A stretch of DNA of 12,142 nucleotides from an uncultured Fretibacterium sp. GTDB lineage: Bacteria > Synergistota > Synergistia > Synergistales > Aminobacteriaceae. Below are positions 1 to 6,314 of this stretch, piece after piece; the stretch's first letter is position 1; each line of letters begins with the position of its first letter. The stretch is from contig NZ_CALHIQ010000075.1 of the NCBI RefSeq assembly GCF_938030725.1, forward strand, positions 1-12,142, read 5' to 3'. The position numbers and the translations under genes were made by a program. The notes under the pieces are model-generated. The model made no database searches and was not told the DNA's origin. It saw only the letters and a list, made by a program, of their open reading frames with translations.

Positions 1-55
1 GAGCGGGTGGCTGTTAACCACTAGGTTCCAGGTTCGAGTCCTGGTCGTGGAGCCA
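1..55 (+). tRNA. tRNA-Asn (GTT anticodon), 3' part
   Basis: The window opens inside a tRNA gene. The anticodon arm is visible (stem GGTGG/CCACT around loop CTGTTAA, anticodon GTT = Asn). A T-arm follows (CCAGG-TTCGAGT-CCTGG), then the 3' acceptor strand TCGTGGA, discriminator G at 52 and an encoded CCA at 53-55. The 5' acceptor strand and most of the D-arm lie outside the window, so acceptor pairing cannot be checked. A terminator follows about 30 nt later. Confidence 0.93.
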
Positions 56-86
56 TTTTTGTATACGATGAACGTTGACTATAGAG

Positions 87-117
87 AGGAGCCGGCCAGG
101 ACCGGCTCCTTTGTTGT
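87..117 (+). terminator. Rho-independent terminator after tRNA-Asn
   Basis: A 9-bp perfect stem, AGGAGCCGG (87-95) with CCGGCTCCT (102-110), encloses a 6-nt loop and is followed by TTTGTTGT. It ends the tRNA transcript and separates it from the sodium-pump operon downstream. Confidence 0.85.
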
Positions 118-194
118 AGGGGCTGTGGGTGCAAGAGCGAGTTGACGTATTGCAGAAAGTCTGACTTGGACCTTTTCAGGAGGGGTGCTTTTCG

Positions 195-1331
195 ATGAAT
201 TTGTTGTTGGAGGGGCTCATGGCCATCACGGCGAAGCAGGCTGCGATGTACGCGGTGGGCGGCGCGTTGATCTGGCTTGCCATCAAGAAGGAGTATGAGC
301 CGACCCTGCTGCTTCCGCTGGGCTTTGGGGCCATCCTGGTGAACCTGCCGCTGTCCGGCGTGGTGAATCAGTCCATGGCAGGCATTGGGGAAACGGCAGG
401 GATCATTCAGTGGCTGTTTGAAACGGCGATCAGCGCCTCCGAGGCGCTGCCGATCCTGCTCTTTATCGGCATCGGGGCCATGATCGACTTTGGGCCTCTG
501 TTGGCGCAGCCCGTGCTCTTCCTGTTCGGCGCGGCGGCGCAGTTTGGCATCTTCGTCGCCATCAGCCTCGCGACGCTCCTTGGCTTCGACCTGAAGGACG
601 CCGCCTCCATCGGCATCATCGGCGCGGCGGACGGCCCGACCTCCATCCTCGTGGCGCAGATCATGCACTCCAACTACATAGGCGCCATCGCGGTGGCCGC
701 CTACTCCTACATGGCGTTGGTGCCCATCATCCAGCCCCTGGCCATCCGGCTGGTCACCACGAAGAAGGAGCGGCGCATCCGTATGGCCTACACGCCGGGC
801 AGCGTGACCCGGCGCACGCGCATCCTGTTCCCCATCTTCGTGACGTTCATCGTCGGGCTCATCGCCCCTGCGTCGGTGGCGCTGGTGGGCTTTTTGATGT
901 TCGGCAACCTGGTGCGCGAGTGCGGCGTGCTGAACACGCTGTCCCGCACGGCGCAGGACGAGTTCTCCAACCTCATCACGCTGCTCCTGGGCATCACGAT
1001 CTCCTTCAGCATGAAGGCGGAGGCCTTCGTGCGGATGGACACGCTCCTCATCCTGCTCATCGGGCTTGCGGCCTTCGTGTTCGACACGATCGGTGGCGTG
1101 GTCTTCGCCAAGGTGCTGAACCTCTTCCTCAAGCAGAAGGTCAATCCCATGATCGGCGCGGCCGGAATCTCCGCCTTCCCCATGTCCTCCCGCGTGGTGC
1201 AGAGGATGGCCGCGGAGGAGGAGAAGGGCAACATCCTGCTGATGCACGCGGTGGGCGCCAACGTGTCCGGCCAGATCGCCTCGGTGGTGGCGGGCGGACT
1301 GGTCATCAGCCTGGTCACCCAGTACCTGTAA
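195..1331 (+). CDS. Na+-translocating decarboxylase beta subunit (OadB/GcdB/MmdB family)
   Basis: This integral membrane subunit couples decarboxylation of a biotin-bound carboxyl group to Na+ export in oxaloacetate, glutaconyl-CoA or methylmalonyl-CoA decarboxylases. The 378 residues are almost wholly hydrophobic helices. The diagnostic GAADGPT sits at 143-149, so D146 matches the conserved Na+-site Asp (D203 of Klebsiella OadB). The stretch NPMIGAAGISAFPMSSR (317-333) keeps every residue known to matter in OadB: N317, G321, S326 and R333 match N373, G377, S382 and R389. A GANVSGQI helix lies near the C-terminus. Start 195 has AGGAGGGG 9 nt upstream. An ATG at 219 also follows a GGAGGGG, but only 3 nt away. 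A TTGACG lies at 142-147 without a convincing -10. Which acyl substrate is used cannot be told, because no carboxyltransferase or biotin subunit is nearby. Confidence 0.93.
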   Translation: MNLLLEGLMAITAKQAAMYAVGGALIWLAIKKEYEPTLLLPLGFGAILVNLPLSGVVNQSMAGIGETAGIIQWLFETAISASEALPILLFIGIGAMIDFGPLLAQPVLFLFGAAAQFGIFVAISLATLLGFDLKDAASIGIIGAADGPTSILVAQIMHSNYIGAIAVAAYSYMALVPIIQPLAIRLVTTKKERRIRMAYTPGSVTRRTRILFPIFVTFIVGLIAPASVALVGFLMFGNLVRECGVLNTLSRTAQDEFSNLITLLLGITISFSMKAEAFVRMDTLLILLIGLAAFVFDTIGGVVFAKVLNLFLKQKVNPMIGAAGISAFPMSSRVVQRMAAEEEKGNILLMHAVGANVSGQIASVVAGGLVISLVTQYL

Positions 1332-1344
1332 GGAGGCGAGCGTC

Positions 1345-1470
1345 ATGAGTTCAGAGGTCGTGCAGAACTTCATCGTTTCCCTGAAGATCATGGGGCAGGG
1401 GATGGAGGGCATCTTCGTCGTCATCGTCCTCATCAGCCTCGTGGTGTGGGCCATGGGCCGGATCCGCTAG
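1345..1470 (+). CDS. OadG-like small membrane subunit (41 aa)
   Basis: This short gene starts 13 nt after the beta subunit, behind a strong AAGGAGG (1330-1336) with 8-nt spacing. The 41-residue product begins MSSEVVQNFIVSLKIMGQGM. It has one membrane helix (about residues 22-37, IFVVIVLISLVVWAMG) and a short basic tail (GRIR). The pattern of an amphipathic start, a GxG(M/I)xGIF motif and a single helix resembles the N-terminal anchor of OadG gamma subunits and the 'OadG-related small transporter subunits' encoded beside beta subunits. It lacks the long Pro/Ala linker and C-terminal zinc-binding domain of full OadG. I infer that it stabilises or helps assemble the beta subunit in the inner membrane. 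The RBS, coupling and helix are visible in the sequence; family assignment from so short a protein is less secure. Confidence 0.8.
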   Translation: MSSEVVQNFIVSLKIMGQGMEGIFVVIVLISLVVWAMGRIR

Positions 1471-1484
1471 GGCCGGAGAGGGCG

Positions 1485-1524
1485 AAAGGTCGGGCAGGGG
1501 AGCGATCCCCCGCCCGACCTTTTT
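1485..1524 (+). terminator. Strong rho-independent terminator of the sodium-pump operon
   Basis: AGGTCGGGC (1487-1495) pairs with GCCCGACCT (1512-1520), and an inner GGGG/CCCC stem closes a 6-nt loop. AAA precedes the stem and TTTTT follows it. The convergent gldA gene ends at 1549. Read on the minus strand the same hairpin is followed by TTTC, so it may also serve weakly as the gldA terminator. Confidence 0.88.
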
Positions 1525-1548
1525 GTTGAGCGTTCCGGCGGCGGCCCG

Positions 1549-2673
1549 TTAGCAGGCTTCGCCACCCACCGGCTTGTAGTCCTTGAGCGCCTGACGGCCG
1601 ATGGCGTCCGCGGCGAAGATGGCGGCCGACACCTTTTCCGGCGTGACCTCGAAGGGCATGTTGTGCAGCGTGTCGTTGGGCGCGCAGGCGGCTGTGGCGA
1701 CGCTCATGATCTTCTCCGGCGTCGGGTCTTCGATGCCCAACTGCTTCATCGTCACGGGCAGGCCGACGGCCACGCAGAAGCGCAGGACGGCCTGAAGCTC
1801 CTCCTGTGGGATGTCCTCCAGCACCAGTTGCGTCAGCGTGCCGAAGGCGACCTTTTCGCCGTGGTACATGTGGTGGCACTCCGGCAGGATGGTGAAGCCG
1901 TTGTGGATGGCGTGGGCGCCGGCGAGGCCGCCGCTCTCGAACCCGATGCCTGACAGCAGGGTGTTGGCCTCGATGATCTTCTCCACGGCCTCCGTGCAGG
2001 CGTGGGCCTCCAAGGCCAGCTTGGCCTTGACGCCCTCCGCCATCAGCGTGTCGAAACACAGCTTTGCGACGGCCATGGCCGCACCGCCCGTCTTGCCGCC
2101 GGCGCAGGTGACGGCGCCGGACCTCATGCAGGCGCGGGCTTCAAAGTAGGTGGCCAGGGCGTCCCCGATGCCGGAGACCGTCAGGCGCACGGGGGACTTC
2201 GAGATGATGTCCGTGTCCATGATGACGACGTTGGGGTTGGCCTTGAAGAACTCGTACTCCTCGAACTTGCCGTCGTCGGTGTAGATGACGGAGAGGGCGC
2301 TGCAGGGGGCGTCCGTGGCGGCGATGGTGGGGCAGATGACCACAGGGGCTCCCGCCTGATTGGCCACGGACTTGGCCGTGTCGAATATCTTGCCGCCTCC
2401 GACGCCCACCACGATGTCGCAGCCGGCCCCCTTCACGACGGCCGCGATGCGGTTGATCTCCTTCCGGGAGCACTCGCCATTGAAGATCTCAAACTGACAG
2501 CTGGCCTTTGAGGCCTTGAAGCTCGCCTCGATCTCGGCGCCGCTCCGCTTCTTCCCGCCCTGGCTGACGAGCACCAGGGCCTTCGAGCCCAGGTTGGCCG
2601 TGTACTCGCCGACCTTCTTCATCTCTCCCGCTCCCTGAATGTAGCGGTTCGGGCTGATAAAAATTCGTGCCAT
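1549..2673 (-). CDS. gldA: Glycerol dehydrogenase (NAD+, zinc-dependent)
   Basis: This iron-type alcohol dehydrogenase family member oxidises glycerol to dihydroxyacetone with NAD+ in the cytoplasm (reversible). The product from ATG 2673 has 374 residues; E. coli GldA has 367. The N-terminal half carries the dinucleotide-binding GVGGGKIFDTAK (90-101) and the TIAATDAPCSALSVIY block (117-131). The three metal ligands fall at D171 (SGIGDALATYF), H254 (GAHAIHNG) and H271 (YHGEKVAFG), the same numbering as in E. coli GldA. I prefer ATG 2673 because GGGGGG lies 7-8 nt upstream and the product then begins MARIFISPNRYIQGAG like the family. A longer reading from GTG 2715 would begin inside a palindrome. 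It has its own promoter and appears monocistronic. Dihydroxyacetone reduction or a related small diol/ketone substrate cannot be excluded. Confidence 0.93.
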   Translation of the reverse strand: MARIFISPNRYIQGAGEMKKVGEYTANLGSKALVLVSQGGKKRSGAEIEASFKASKASCQFEIFNGECSRKEINRIAAVVKGAGCDIVVGVGGGKIFDTAKSVANQAGAPVVICPTIAATDAPCSALSVIYTDDGKFEEYEFFKANPNVVIMDTDIISKSPVRLTVSGIGDALATYFEARACMRSGAVTCAGGKTGGAAMAVAKLCFDTLMAEGVKAKLALEAHACTEAVEKIIEANTLLSGIGFESGGLAGAHAIHNGFTILPECHHMYHGEKVAFGTLTQLVLEDIPQEELQAVLRFCVAVGLPVTMKQLGIEDPTPEKIMSVATAACAPNDTLHNMPFEVTPEKVSAAIFAADAIGRQALKDYKPVGGEAC

Positions 2674-2700
2674 GTCAATACCCCCCATGAATAAAAAACT

Positions 2701-2714
2701 TGAACGATCGTTCA
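2701..2714. promoter_or_regulatory. Perfect 14-bp palindrome in the gldA leader (putative operator)
   Basis: TGAACGATCGTTCA is a perfect palindrome lying 28-41 nt upstream of the gldA ATG and about 33 nt downstream of its -10 element. This TGAAC-N4-GTTCA arrangement is typical of sites bound by dimeric TetR-type repressors. A roadblock operator controlling glycerol dehydrogenase is therefore plausible. No regulator gene is visible nearby. In RNA it could form a 5-bp stem with a GAUC loop. Confidence 0.5.
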
Positions 2715-2746
2715 CCTTGATGACGCTTTACTGAGCCGGTGGCTTC

Positions 2747-2755
2747 ATTATAGCA
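2747..2755 (-). promoter_or_regulatory. Extended -10 promoter of gldA
   Basis: Read on the minus strand this is TGCTATAAT, a consensus extended -10 element (TG-N-TATAAT). No good -35 lies at 16-18 nt, as expected for an extended -10 promoter. The predicted transcription start is near 2740, giving a leader of about 67 nt that contains the 14-bp palindrome. Confidence 0.65.
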
Positions 2756-2859
2756 TGGTCGGGACGGGGTCCTAGGGTGATCCCGGCGGCCAACTCAAAC
2801 GAATTCAATATCTTTACAAGGTACGTCGTTCGTGGGCTCGCGGGCGGTGTATTCGTACA

Positions 2860-2883
2860 GGCCGCCGTTCTTGAGGAGCGGCC
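2860..2883 (-). terminator. Hairpin after thrB, possible weak terminator
   Basis: GGCCGC and GCGGCC form a 6-bp stem with a 12-nt loop, starting 11 nt after the thrB stop on the minus strand. There is no U-tract, so intrinsic termination is doubtful. Confidence 0.25.
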
Positions 2884-2894
2884 CTGTGTTCCCC

Positions 2895-3845
2895 TTAGTG
2901 AGCTGCCGTCGCCCTGTGGTCGTCCACGGTCGCGCCCTCCGCCGTCCCGCTCAGGACGAGCGCGCGGGCGGAGAGGCCGTGCCGGGCGAAGGCGGCGCAC
3001 ATGGCCGAGGCGACGGGCTCTGTCGGCCCGCGGGTCAGCGCGATCATCGTGGGGCCCGATCCGCTGATGAAGGCCGCGACGCAGTCCGGCTGGCGGCGTG
3101 CCTCCTCCAGGACCTCCGCGCCGCCAGGGATCAGGTCCGCGCGGTAGGGCTGGTGCAGCCGGTCCTCCGAGGCAAAGGGCAGGACGTCCCAGCGCCCCGT
3201 GGCCCATGCGGCGGCGAGGAGGGCCGCCCGGCTGACGTTGAGGACCGCATCCCGAAAGGGCACCTCGCCGGGCAGGATCGCGCGCGCCAACTCCGTGCTG
3301 ACCTCGCAGTCCGGGACGACAGCGACCGCCTGCAGGTCCTGCGGCAGGGGCGGCAGCCGGACGCAGCACAGGCGTTCCCCGTCCCAGGAGGAAACCGTCA
3401 TGCCGCCCACGGCGCAGGGCACGACGTTGTCCGGATGCCCCTCGATGACCGTCATGAGGCGCAGGACCTCGTCCTCGGGCGCACGGGCGTCCGTCAGGAG
3501 GTTGGCCAGCATCACGCCCGCCACCACGGCCGTCGAGGAGCTGCCCAGACCCCGCCGGAGGGGGATGACGTTGTGGCTCTCCAGGACGAATCCCCGACGC
3601 GGGACGCCCCACTCGCCGCAGGCGCGGCAGTAGCTTTTGACGAGCAGGTTCTTCTCCACGTCGCCCAGCTCCTGCGCGCCCTCCCCCGTCACGCGGACCG
3701 TGAAGCGCCCTTCCGGCAGGACGTCCGTCACGCTGAAGCGGTTGTGGAGGGACAGGGCCATGCCGAAGGTGTCGAAGCCCGGTCCCATGTTCGCCGTCGT
3801 CGCCGGGACTTTCAGGACGACGACAGGTTCCGCGTCCTGCCTCAT
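2895..3845 (-). CDS. thrB: Homoserine kinase
   Basis: This GHMP-family kinase phosphorylates L-homoserine with ATP to O-phosphohomoserine, the substrate of the threonine synthase encoded just upstream. The 316 residues show the family blocks in order. The N-terminal VPATTANMGPGFDTFGMAL is at 13-31, the ATP-binding PLRRGLGSSSTAVVAG at 95-110, the EGHPDNV motif at 135-141, and the C-terminal glycine motif ISGSGPTMIAL at 260-270. The length fits bacterial ThrB (about 300-320). Its ATG overlaps the thrC stop in an ATGA junction (4-nt overlap). No strong independent SD is seen, so translation is probably coupled to thrC. Confidence 0.95.
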   Translation of the reverse strand: MRQDAEPVVVLKVPATTANMGPGFDTFGMALSLHNRFSVTDVLPEGRFTVRVTGEGAQELGDVEKNLLVKSYCRACGEWGVPRRGFVLESHNVIPLRRGLGSSSTAVVAGVMLANLLTDARAPEDEVLRLMTVIEGHPDNVVPCAVGGMTVSSWDGERLCCVRLPPLPQDLQAVAVVPDCEVSTELARAILPGEVPFRDAVLNVSRAALLAAAWATGRWDVLPFASEDRLHQPYRADLIPGGAEVLEEARRQPDCVAAFISGSGPTMIALTRGPTEPVASAMCAAFARHGLSARALVLSGTAEGATVDDHRATAAH

Positions 3846-4891
3846 GAGCGGCCCGCCAGGACCTTCAGCAGCTCCTCGGGCGAGTCGCCGATCTCGATGG
3901 GGCGCCCCACCTGTCCCATGGCGGTGTCCGGGTCCTTCAGGCCGTTGCCCGTCAGGACCATCGTCACGGTGATGCCCTCCGGCAGACGGCCCTGTCCCTT
4001 GAGCTTGACGAGGCCCGCCAGCGGGGCGCAGGATGCGGGCTCCGCGAAGACGCCGCCCTCGCTGGCCAGGAGCCGCTGTGCGCTCAAAATCTCCTCGTCG
4101 GACACGGCGTTGAACTCGCCGCCCGACTCCTGCACGGCGGCCCGCGCCAGGTGCGCGCTGACGGGGTTCCCGATGCGGATGGCCGTGGCGACCGTTTCCG
4201 GTTCGGGGCAGGGCCTGCCCGTCACGAGCGGCGCGGCCCCCTCGGCCTGGAAGCCCATCATCCGGGGGAGGGCCGGTATCTTTCCCAGCTTGTGGTACTC
4301 CGAGTAGCCTGCCCAGTAGGCGCTGATGTTGCCCGCGTTCCCCACCGGTATGGCGTGCCAGTCCGGCGCGCGGCCCCCCAGCGCCTCGCAGACCTCCCAG
4401 GCCCCCGACCGTTGCCCGATGAGGCGATAAGGGTTCACGGAGTTCACCATGGCGCAGCCGCTCTCCTCCGCGCCCTGGCGGGCCAGCTCAAGGGCCCGGT
4501 CGAAGTTGCCGCGCACGGCGATGACCGTGGCCCCATACATCAGCGCCTGCGCCAGCTTCCCCATCGCCACCTTGCCCGCGGGCAGCAGGACGTAGCAGGG
4601 GATGCCCACGGAGGCCGCGTAGGCGGCGGCCGAGGCCGAGGTGTTGCCCGTCGAGGCGCAGATCAGGGCCCGCCGCCCCTCCTCCAGCGCCTTGGCCACG
4701 GCCAGCACCATGCCCCGGTCCTTGAAGGACCCCGATGGGTTGCAGCCCTCAAACTTTCCGTAGAGCTTCACTCCGAGCCGGTCCCCGATGCGGGGCAGCG
4801 GGATCAGCGGCGTGCTGCCCTCCTCCAGGTTGACCTGCGGCGTGGACGGCGTGATGGGGAGAAGTTCCCCGTATCGCTTTAGAACACCCAT
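3842..4891 (-). CDS. thrC: Threonine synthase (PLP-dependent)
   Basis: It converts O-phosphohomoserine to L-threonine and phosphate in the cytoplasm. The 349-residue length matches the short, bacillus/archaeal-type threonine synthases. The PLP-lysine motif NPSGSFKDRG (51-60) places the Schiff-base lysine at K57. The ASTGNTSASAAAYA segment (79-92) is the substrate/cofactor loop, and the phosphate-cradling VGNAGNISAYW is at 183-193. A GNGLKDP motif lies near the C-terminus. The ATG at 4891 is preceded by GAGGAGG with about 11-nt spacing. It is first gene of the thrC-thrB operon. Homoserine dehydrogenase is not in the window. No T-box or attenuator leader was recognised upstream. Confidence 0.95.
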   Translation of the reverse strand: MGVLKRYGELLPITPSTPQVNLEEGSTPLIPLPRIGDRLGVKLYGKFEGCNPSGSFKDRGMVLAVAKALEEGRRALICASTGNTSASAAAYAASVGIPCYVLLPAGKVAMGKLAQALMYGATVIAVRGNFDRALELARQGAEESGCAMVNSVNPYRLIGQRSGAWEVCEALGGRAPDWHAIPVGNAGNISAYWAGYSEYHKLGKIPALPRMMGFQAEGAAPLVTGRPCPEPETVATAIRIGNPVSAHLARAAVQESGGEFNAVSDEEILSAQRLLASEGGVFAEPASCAPLAGLVKLKGQGRLPEGITVTMVLTGNGLKDPDTAMGQVGRPIEIGDSPEELLKVLAGRS

Positions 4892-4950
4892 GAACGATCA
4901 GTCCTCCTCTTGGGCCTGAGCGGACCTTCTGGCTCAAGCTCTTTTCAGGA

Positions 4951-4956
4951 ATTATA
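4951..4956 (-). promoter_or_regulatory. Probable -10 element for thrC-thrB
   Basis: The minus strand reads TATAAT, a perfect -10 hexamer about 60 nt upstream of the thrC ATG. I see neither a convincing -35 at normal spacing nor an extended TGN element, so the assignment rests on the -10 and its position. Confidence 0.45.
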
Positions 4957-5066
4957 CGCGATGATGGGCGCCTTGGGGGATTTCTTGAGGGTTTATGAGG
5001 ATGAAATCTTAGGGGAAACGGCAGGTAGAGCCAAAAATTGCAGTAATAAGGAGAGCGCCAGGCAGG

Positions 5067-5267
5067 TTGGACCTTATTCAAGCCGGCCAATTCAGCGAGC
5101 ACACAAGCGTTGGCGTGCTCCCCATCACAAGCACGATTGTCGCGGCACCATTTCTACCATCTGCTATTCACGCGAATACTTACCCAGAAGACGCTTTCAG
5201 CACAACTGCGTTTGATCGGACGCGGGGTAGACGCATTTGCTGGATTTTCTGCCGTAAGATAGAATGA
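5067..5267 (+). pseudogene. Remnant of a PemK/MazF-family endoribonuclease toxin
   Basis: One frame reads LDLIQAGQFSEH, then TSVGV, then LPITSTIVAAP. This closely resembles the central part of PemK/MazF toxins (family pattern around RPALVIQADQFSEHxSVTVLxxTSTLVAAPLL), which cleave mRNA and are neutralised by a MazE/PemI antitoxin. The N-terminal segment, with the usual GD-I/L-V start and the RP motif, is missing or unrecognisable. An in-frame TAG lies upstream at 5010-5012, and after about 5150 the reading no longer matches the C-terminal half. The frame stays open from 5013 to 5267, and TTG 5067 has AAGGAG 13 nt upstream, so a short peptide is possible but not a functional toxin. No antitoxin gene is seen. 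Recognition of the core is from memory of the family; the decay is visible. Confidence 0.6.
5237..5265 (+). promoter_or_regulatory. Sigma-70-type promoter for the Rpn nuclease gene
   Basis: TTGCTG (5237-5242), a 17-nt spacer and TAGAAT (5260-5265) form a reasonable promoter, with a predicted start near 5272 and a leader of about 75 nt before the ATG at 5349. It overlaps the tail of the toxin remnant. Confidence 0.5.
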
Positions 5268-5348
5268 AAGCGGATAAAGACGGAATGCCGTTAAGACGGG
5301 CGGCGAAAAAAACACGTTTGATTATGAAATCCAGGGGGAGCGGAGACC

Positions 5349-6266
5349 ATGATAGAGGATGCATCGACACAAGAAAGGCGCAGCCTCAACAGGCTGAACG
5401 ACCGGCTGTTCAAGTACATTTTTGCATCGAGGCAGCACAAGGCGAACCTGATACGTTTTCTGAACGACGTCCTGGACGACCCCGAGAGGGTTATCGCCGA
5501 CATCGAGTACATCGACAGGGAGTTGGACCAGCCCATCCTTCGGGGGAAGGGAACGCGCTTCGACGTAAGGGCGAAGACGTCCGACGGACGCCTTTTTCAG
5601 GTTGAGGTTCAGATTCGGGATGAGAACGATTTTCTCAAACGCTGCCTCTTTTACACCTGTGCGAACTACACCTCGCAGATCGTCGTCGGCGAGCCCTATG
5701 GGCAGTTGGGTGAGGTTGTGTTCATTGCCGTGCTGGACTTCGATGCGTTTCCCGATAAGCCGGATGCCTACCACTCCGTTCAGCGGATGATGGACGTGGA
5801 GAACCACAAGTGCTACTGCAGCGGGGTTGAGATGCACTTTCTGGAGCTCCCGAAGATGAGGAAGCTGGGAAGGGGGAAATCCCCCGATAGGATGACGGGA
5901 CTGGAGAGGATGTTGATGTACATGGGTACGGTGGGAGAGACCGAGGCTTTGAACGAGATTGCGGCATACGACCCCGACATCAGGAGGATATTGAACATGG
6001 AGGAGGCGTTTGTCAAGACGCCCGACCTGTGGGTGAATTACCTGATACAGGAGAGGGAACAGTCCGATTGGGATAACTACGTGAGGAGCCGAGAGGCCAA
6101 GAGCGAGGCCAGAGGCGAGGCGCGGGGTGAGGCCAGAGGTGAGGCGAAGGGCAGGGCTGAAATCGCCCGGAACCTGATTCGGATGGGTTTGGACCTGGAT
6201 AAGATTGCCCAGGCGACCGGGCTGCCCATGGACGAGGTCGAGGCGTTGAAAGCGGAAATCGTTTAG
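5349..6266 (+). CDS. Rpn-family PD-(D/E)XK nuclease (recombination-promoting nuclease / PDDEXK transposase family)
   Basis: The 305-residue product belongs to the Rpn/PDDEXK_2 family of DNA endonucleases linked to recA-independent recombination and, in more recent work, to toxin-antitoxin-like phage defence. The N-terminal NDRLFKYIF (17-25) is the family's D-x-x-FK-x-x-F start. The catalytic core reads RFDVRAKTSDGRLFQVEVQ (70-88), giving D72 and E86-x-Q88 of the PD-(D/E)XK fold. A middle helical region follows. The C-terminal domain has a four-residue repeat (253-268) and a helical segment, IRMGLDLDKIAQATGLPMDEVEAL (277-300), typical of Rpn C-termini. ATG 5349 has GGGGGAG 8 nt upstream. The catalytic residues look intact. 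It neighbours a dead toxin fragment and a broken exported gene, which suggests an accessory patch. AT content is locally higher than in the flanking housekeeping genes. Confidence 0.9.
   Translation: MIEDASTQERRSLNRLNDRLFKYIFASRQHKANLIRFLNDVLDDPERVIADIEYIDRELDQPILRGKGTRFDVRAKTSDGRLFQVEVQIRDENDFLKRCLFYTCANYTSQIVVGEPYGQLGEVVFIAVLDFDAFPDKPDAYHSVQRMMDVENHKCYCSGVEMHFLELPKMRKLGRGKSPDRMTGLERMLMYMGTVGETEALNEIAAYDPDIRRILNMEEAFVKTPDLWVNYLIQEREQSDWDNYVRSREAKSEARGEARGEARGEAKGRAEIARNLIRMGLDLDKIAQATGLPMDEVEALKAEIV
5997..6266 (+). CDS. Putative internal RpnS-like C-terminal product (89 aa, gene within the nuclease gene)
   Basis: Inside the nuclease gene, AGGAGG (5982-5987) lies 9 nt before an in-frame ATG at 5997 (M217 of the full protein). 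Translation from there would give an 89-residue protein starting MEEAFVKTPDLW. It would contain the acidic/aromatic stretch, the EARG-type repeat and the final helical segment, but not the nuclease core. In E. coli Rpn systems the small C-terminal protein is made separately from the same gene and inhibits the toxic full-length form, and its interface helix carries four-residue repeats. The SD, spacing, frame and repeat are all visible here. Actual internal initiation is inferred. The AGGAGG also encodes RR in the long frame and could be fortuitous. Confidence 0.5.
   Translation: MEEAFVKTPDLWVNYLIQEREQSDWDNYVRSREAKSEARGEARGEARGEAKGRAEIARNLIRMGLDLDKIAQATGLPMDEVEALKAEIV
6105..6152 (+). repeat. 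Four 12-nt tandem repeats coding EARG-EARG-EARG-EAKG
   Basis: Four imperfect 12-nt units (GAGGCCAGAGGC-like) encode residues 253-268 of the Rpn protein, three times EARG and once EAKG. Because the unit is a multiple of three, slippage would change repeat number without a frameshift. Repeat-number variation between strains is known for Rpn C-terminal domains. Confidence 0.85.
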
Positions 6267-6314
6267 GGACCTTAAGCACCTGGCATACGCAGCAGGGTAC
6301 AATATTATTTTACG

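Noticed and set aside
142..170. Promoter TTGACG upstream of the decarboxylase beta gene
   Set aside because: The -35-like hexamer is good, but no acceptable -10 lies 16-18 nt downstream.
21..1454. Very long open frame (477 codons) on the minus strand opposite the sodium-pump genes
   Set aside because: It is opposite a clear OadB family gene and a tRNA; its composition (rich in His, Arg, Asp, Gly) is typical of antisense frames in GC-rich DNA and it has no recognisable domain.
2832..4307. 491-codon plus-strand frame across thrB and thrC
   Set aside because: Both thr genes on the minus strand are certain by motif; the plus-strand frame is an antisense artefact.
4891..4900. TGAACGATCA at the thrC start resembling a half of the gldA palindrome
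   Set aside because: Only the left half matches and the bases are fixed partly by the start codon; GAACGATC also recurs elsewhere in the window (for example 8577 and 8872), so no shared operator is claimed.
5045..5078. Inverted repeat AATAAGG ... CCTTATT within the toxin remnant
   Set aside because: A 7-bp stem with a 20-nt loop and no T-tract is too weak to call an attachment site, terminator or mobile-element end.
5349..6266. Calling the Rpn gene an insertion sequence
   Set aside because: Although often annotated as a 'transposase', no terminal inverted repeats or target-site duplication were found around it.
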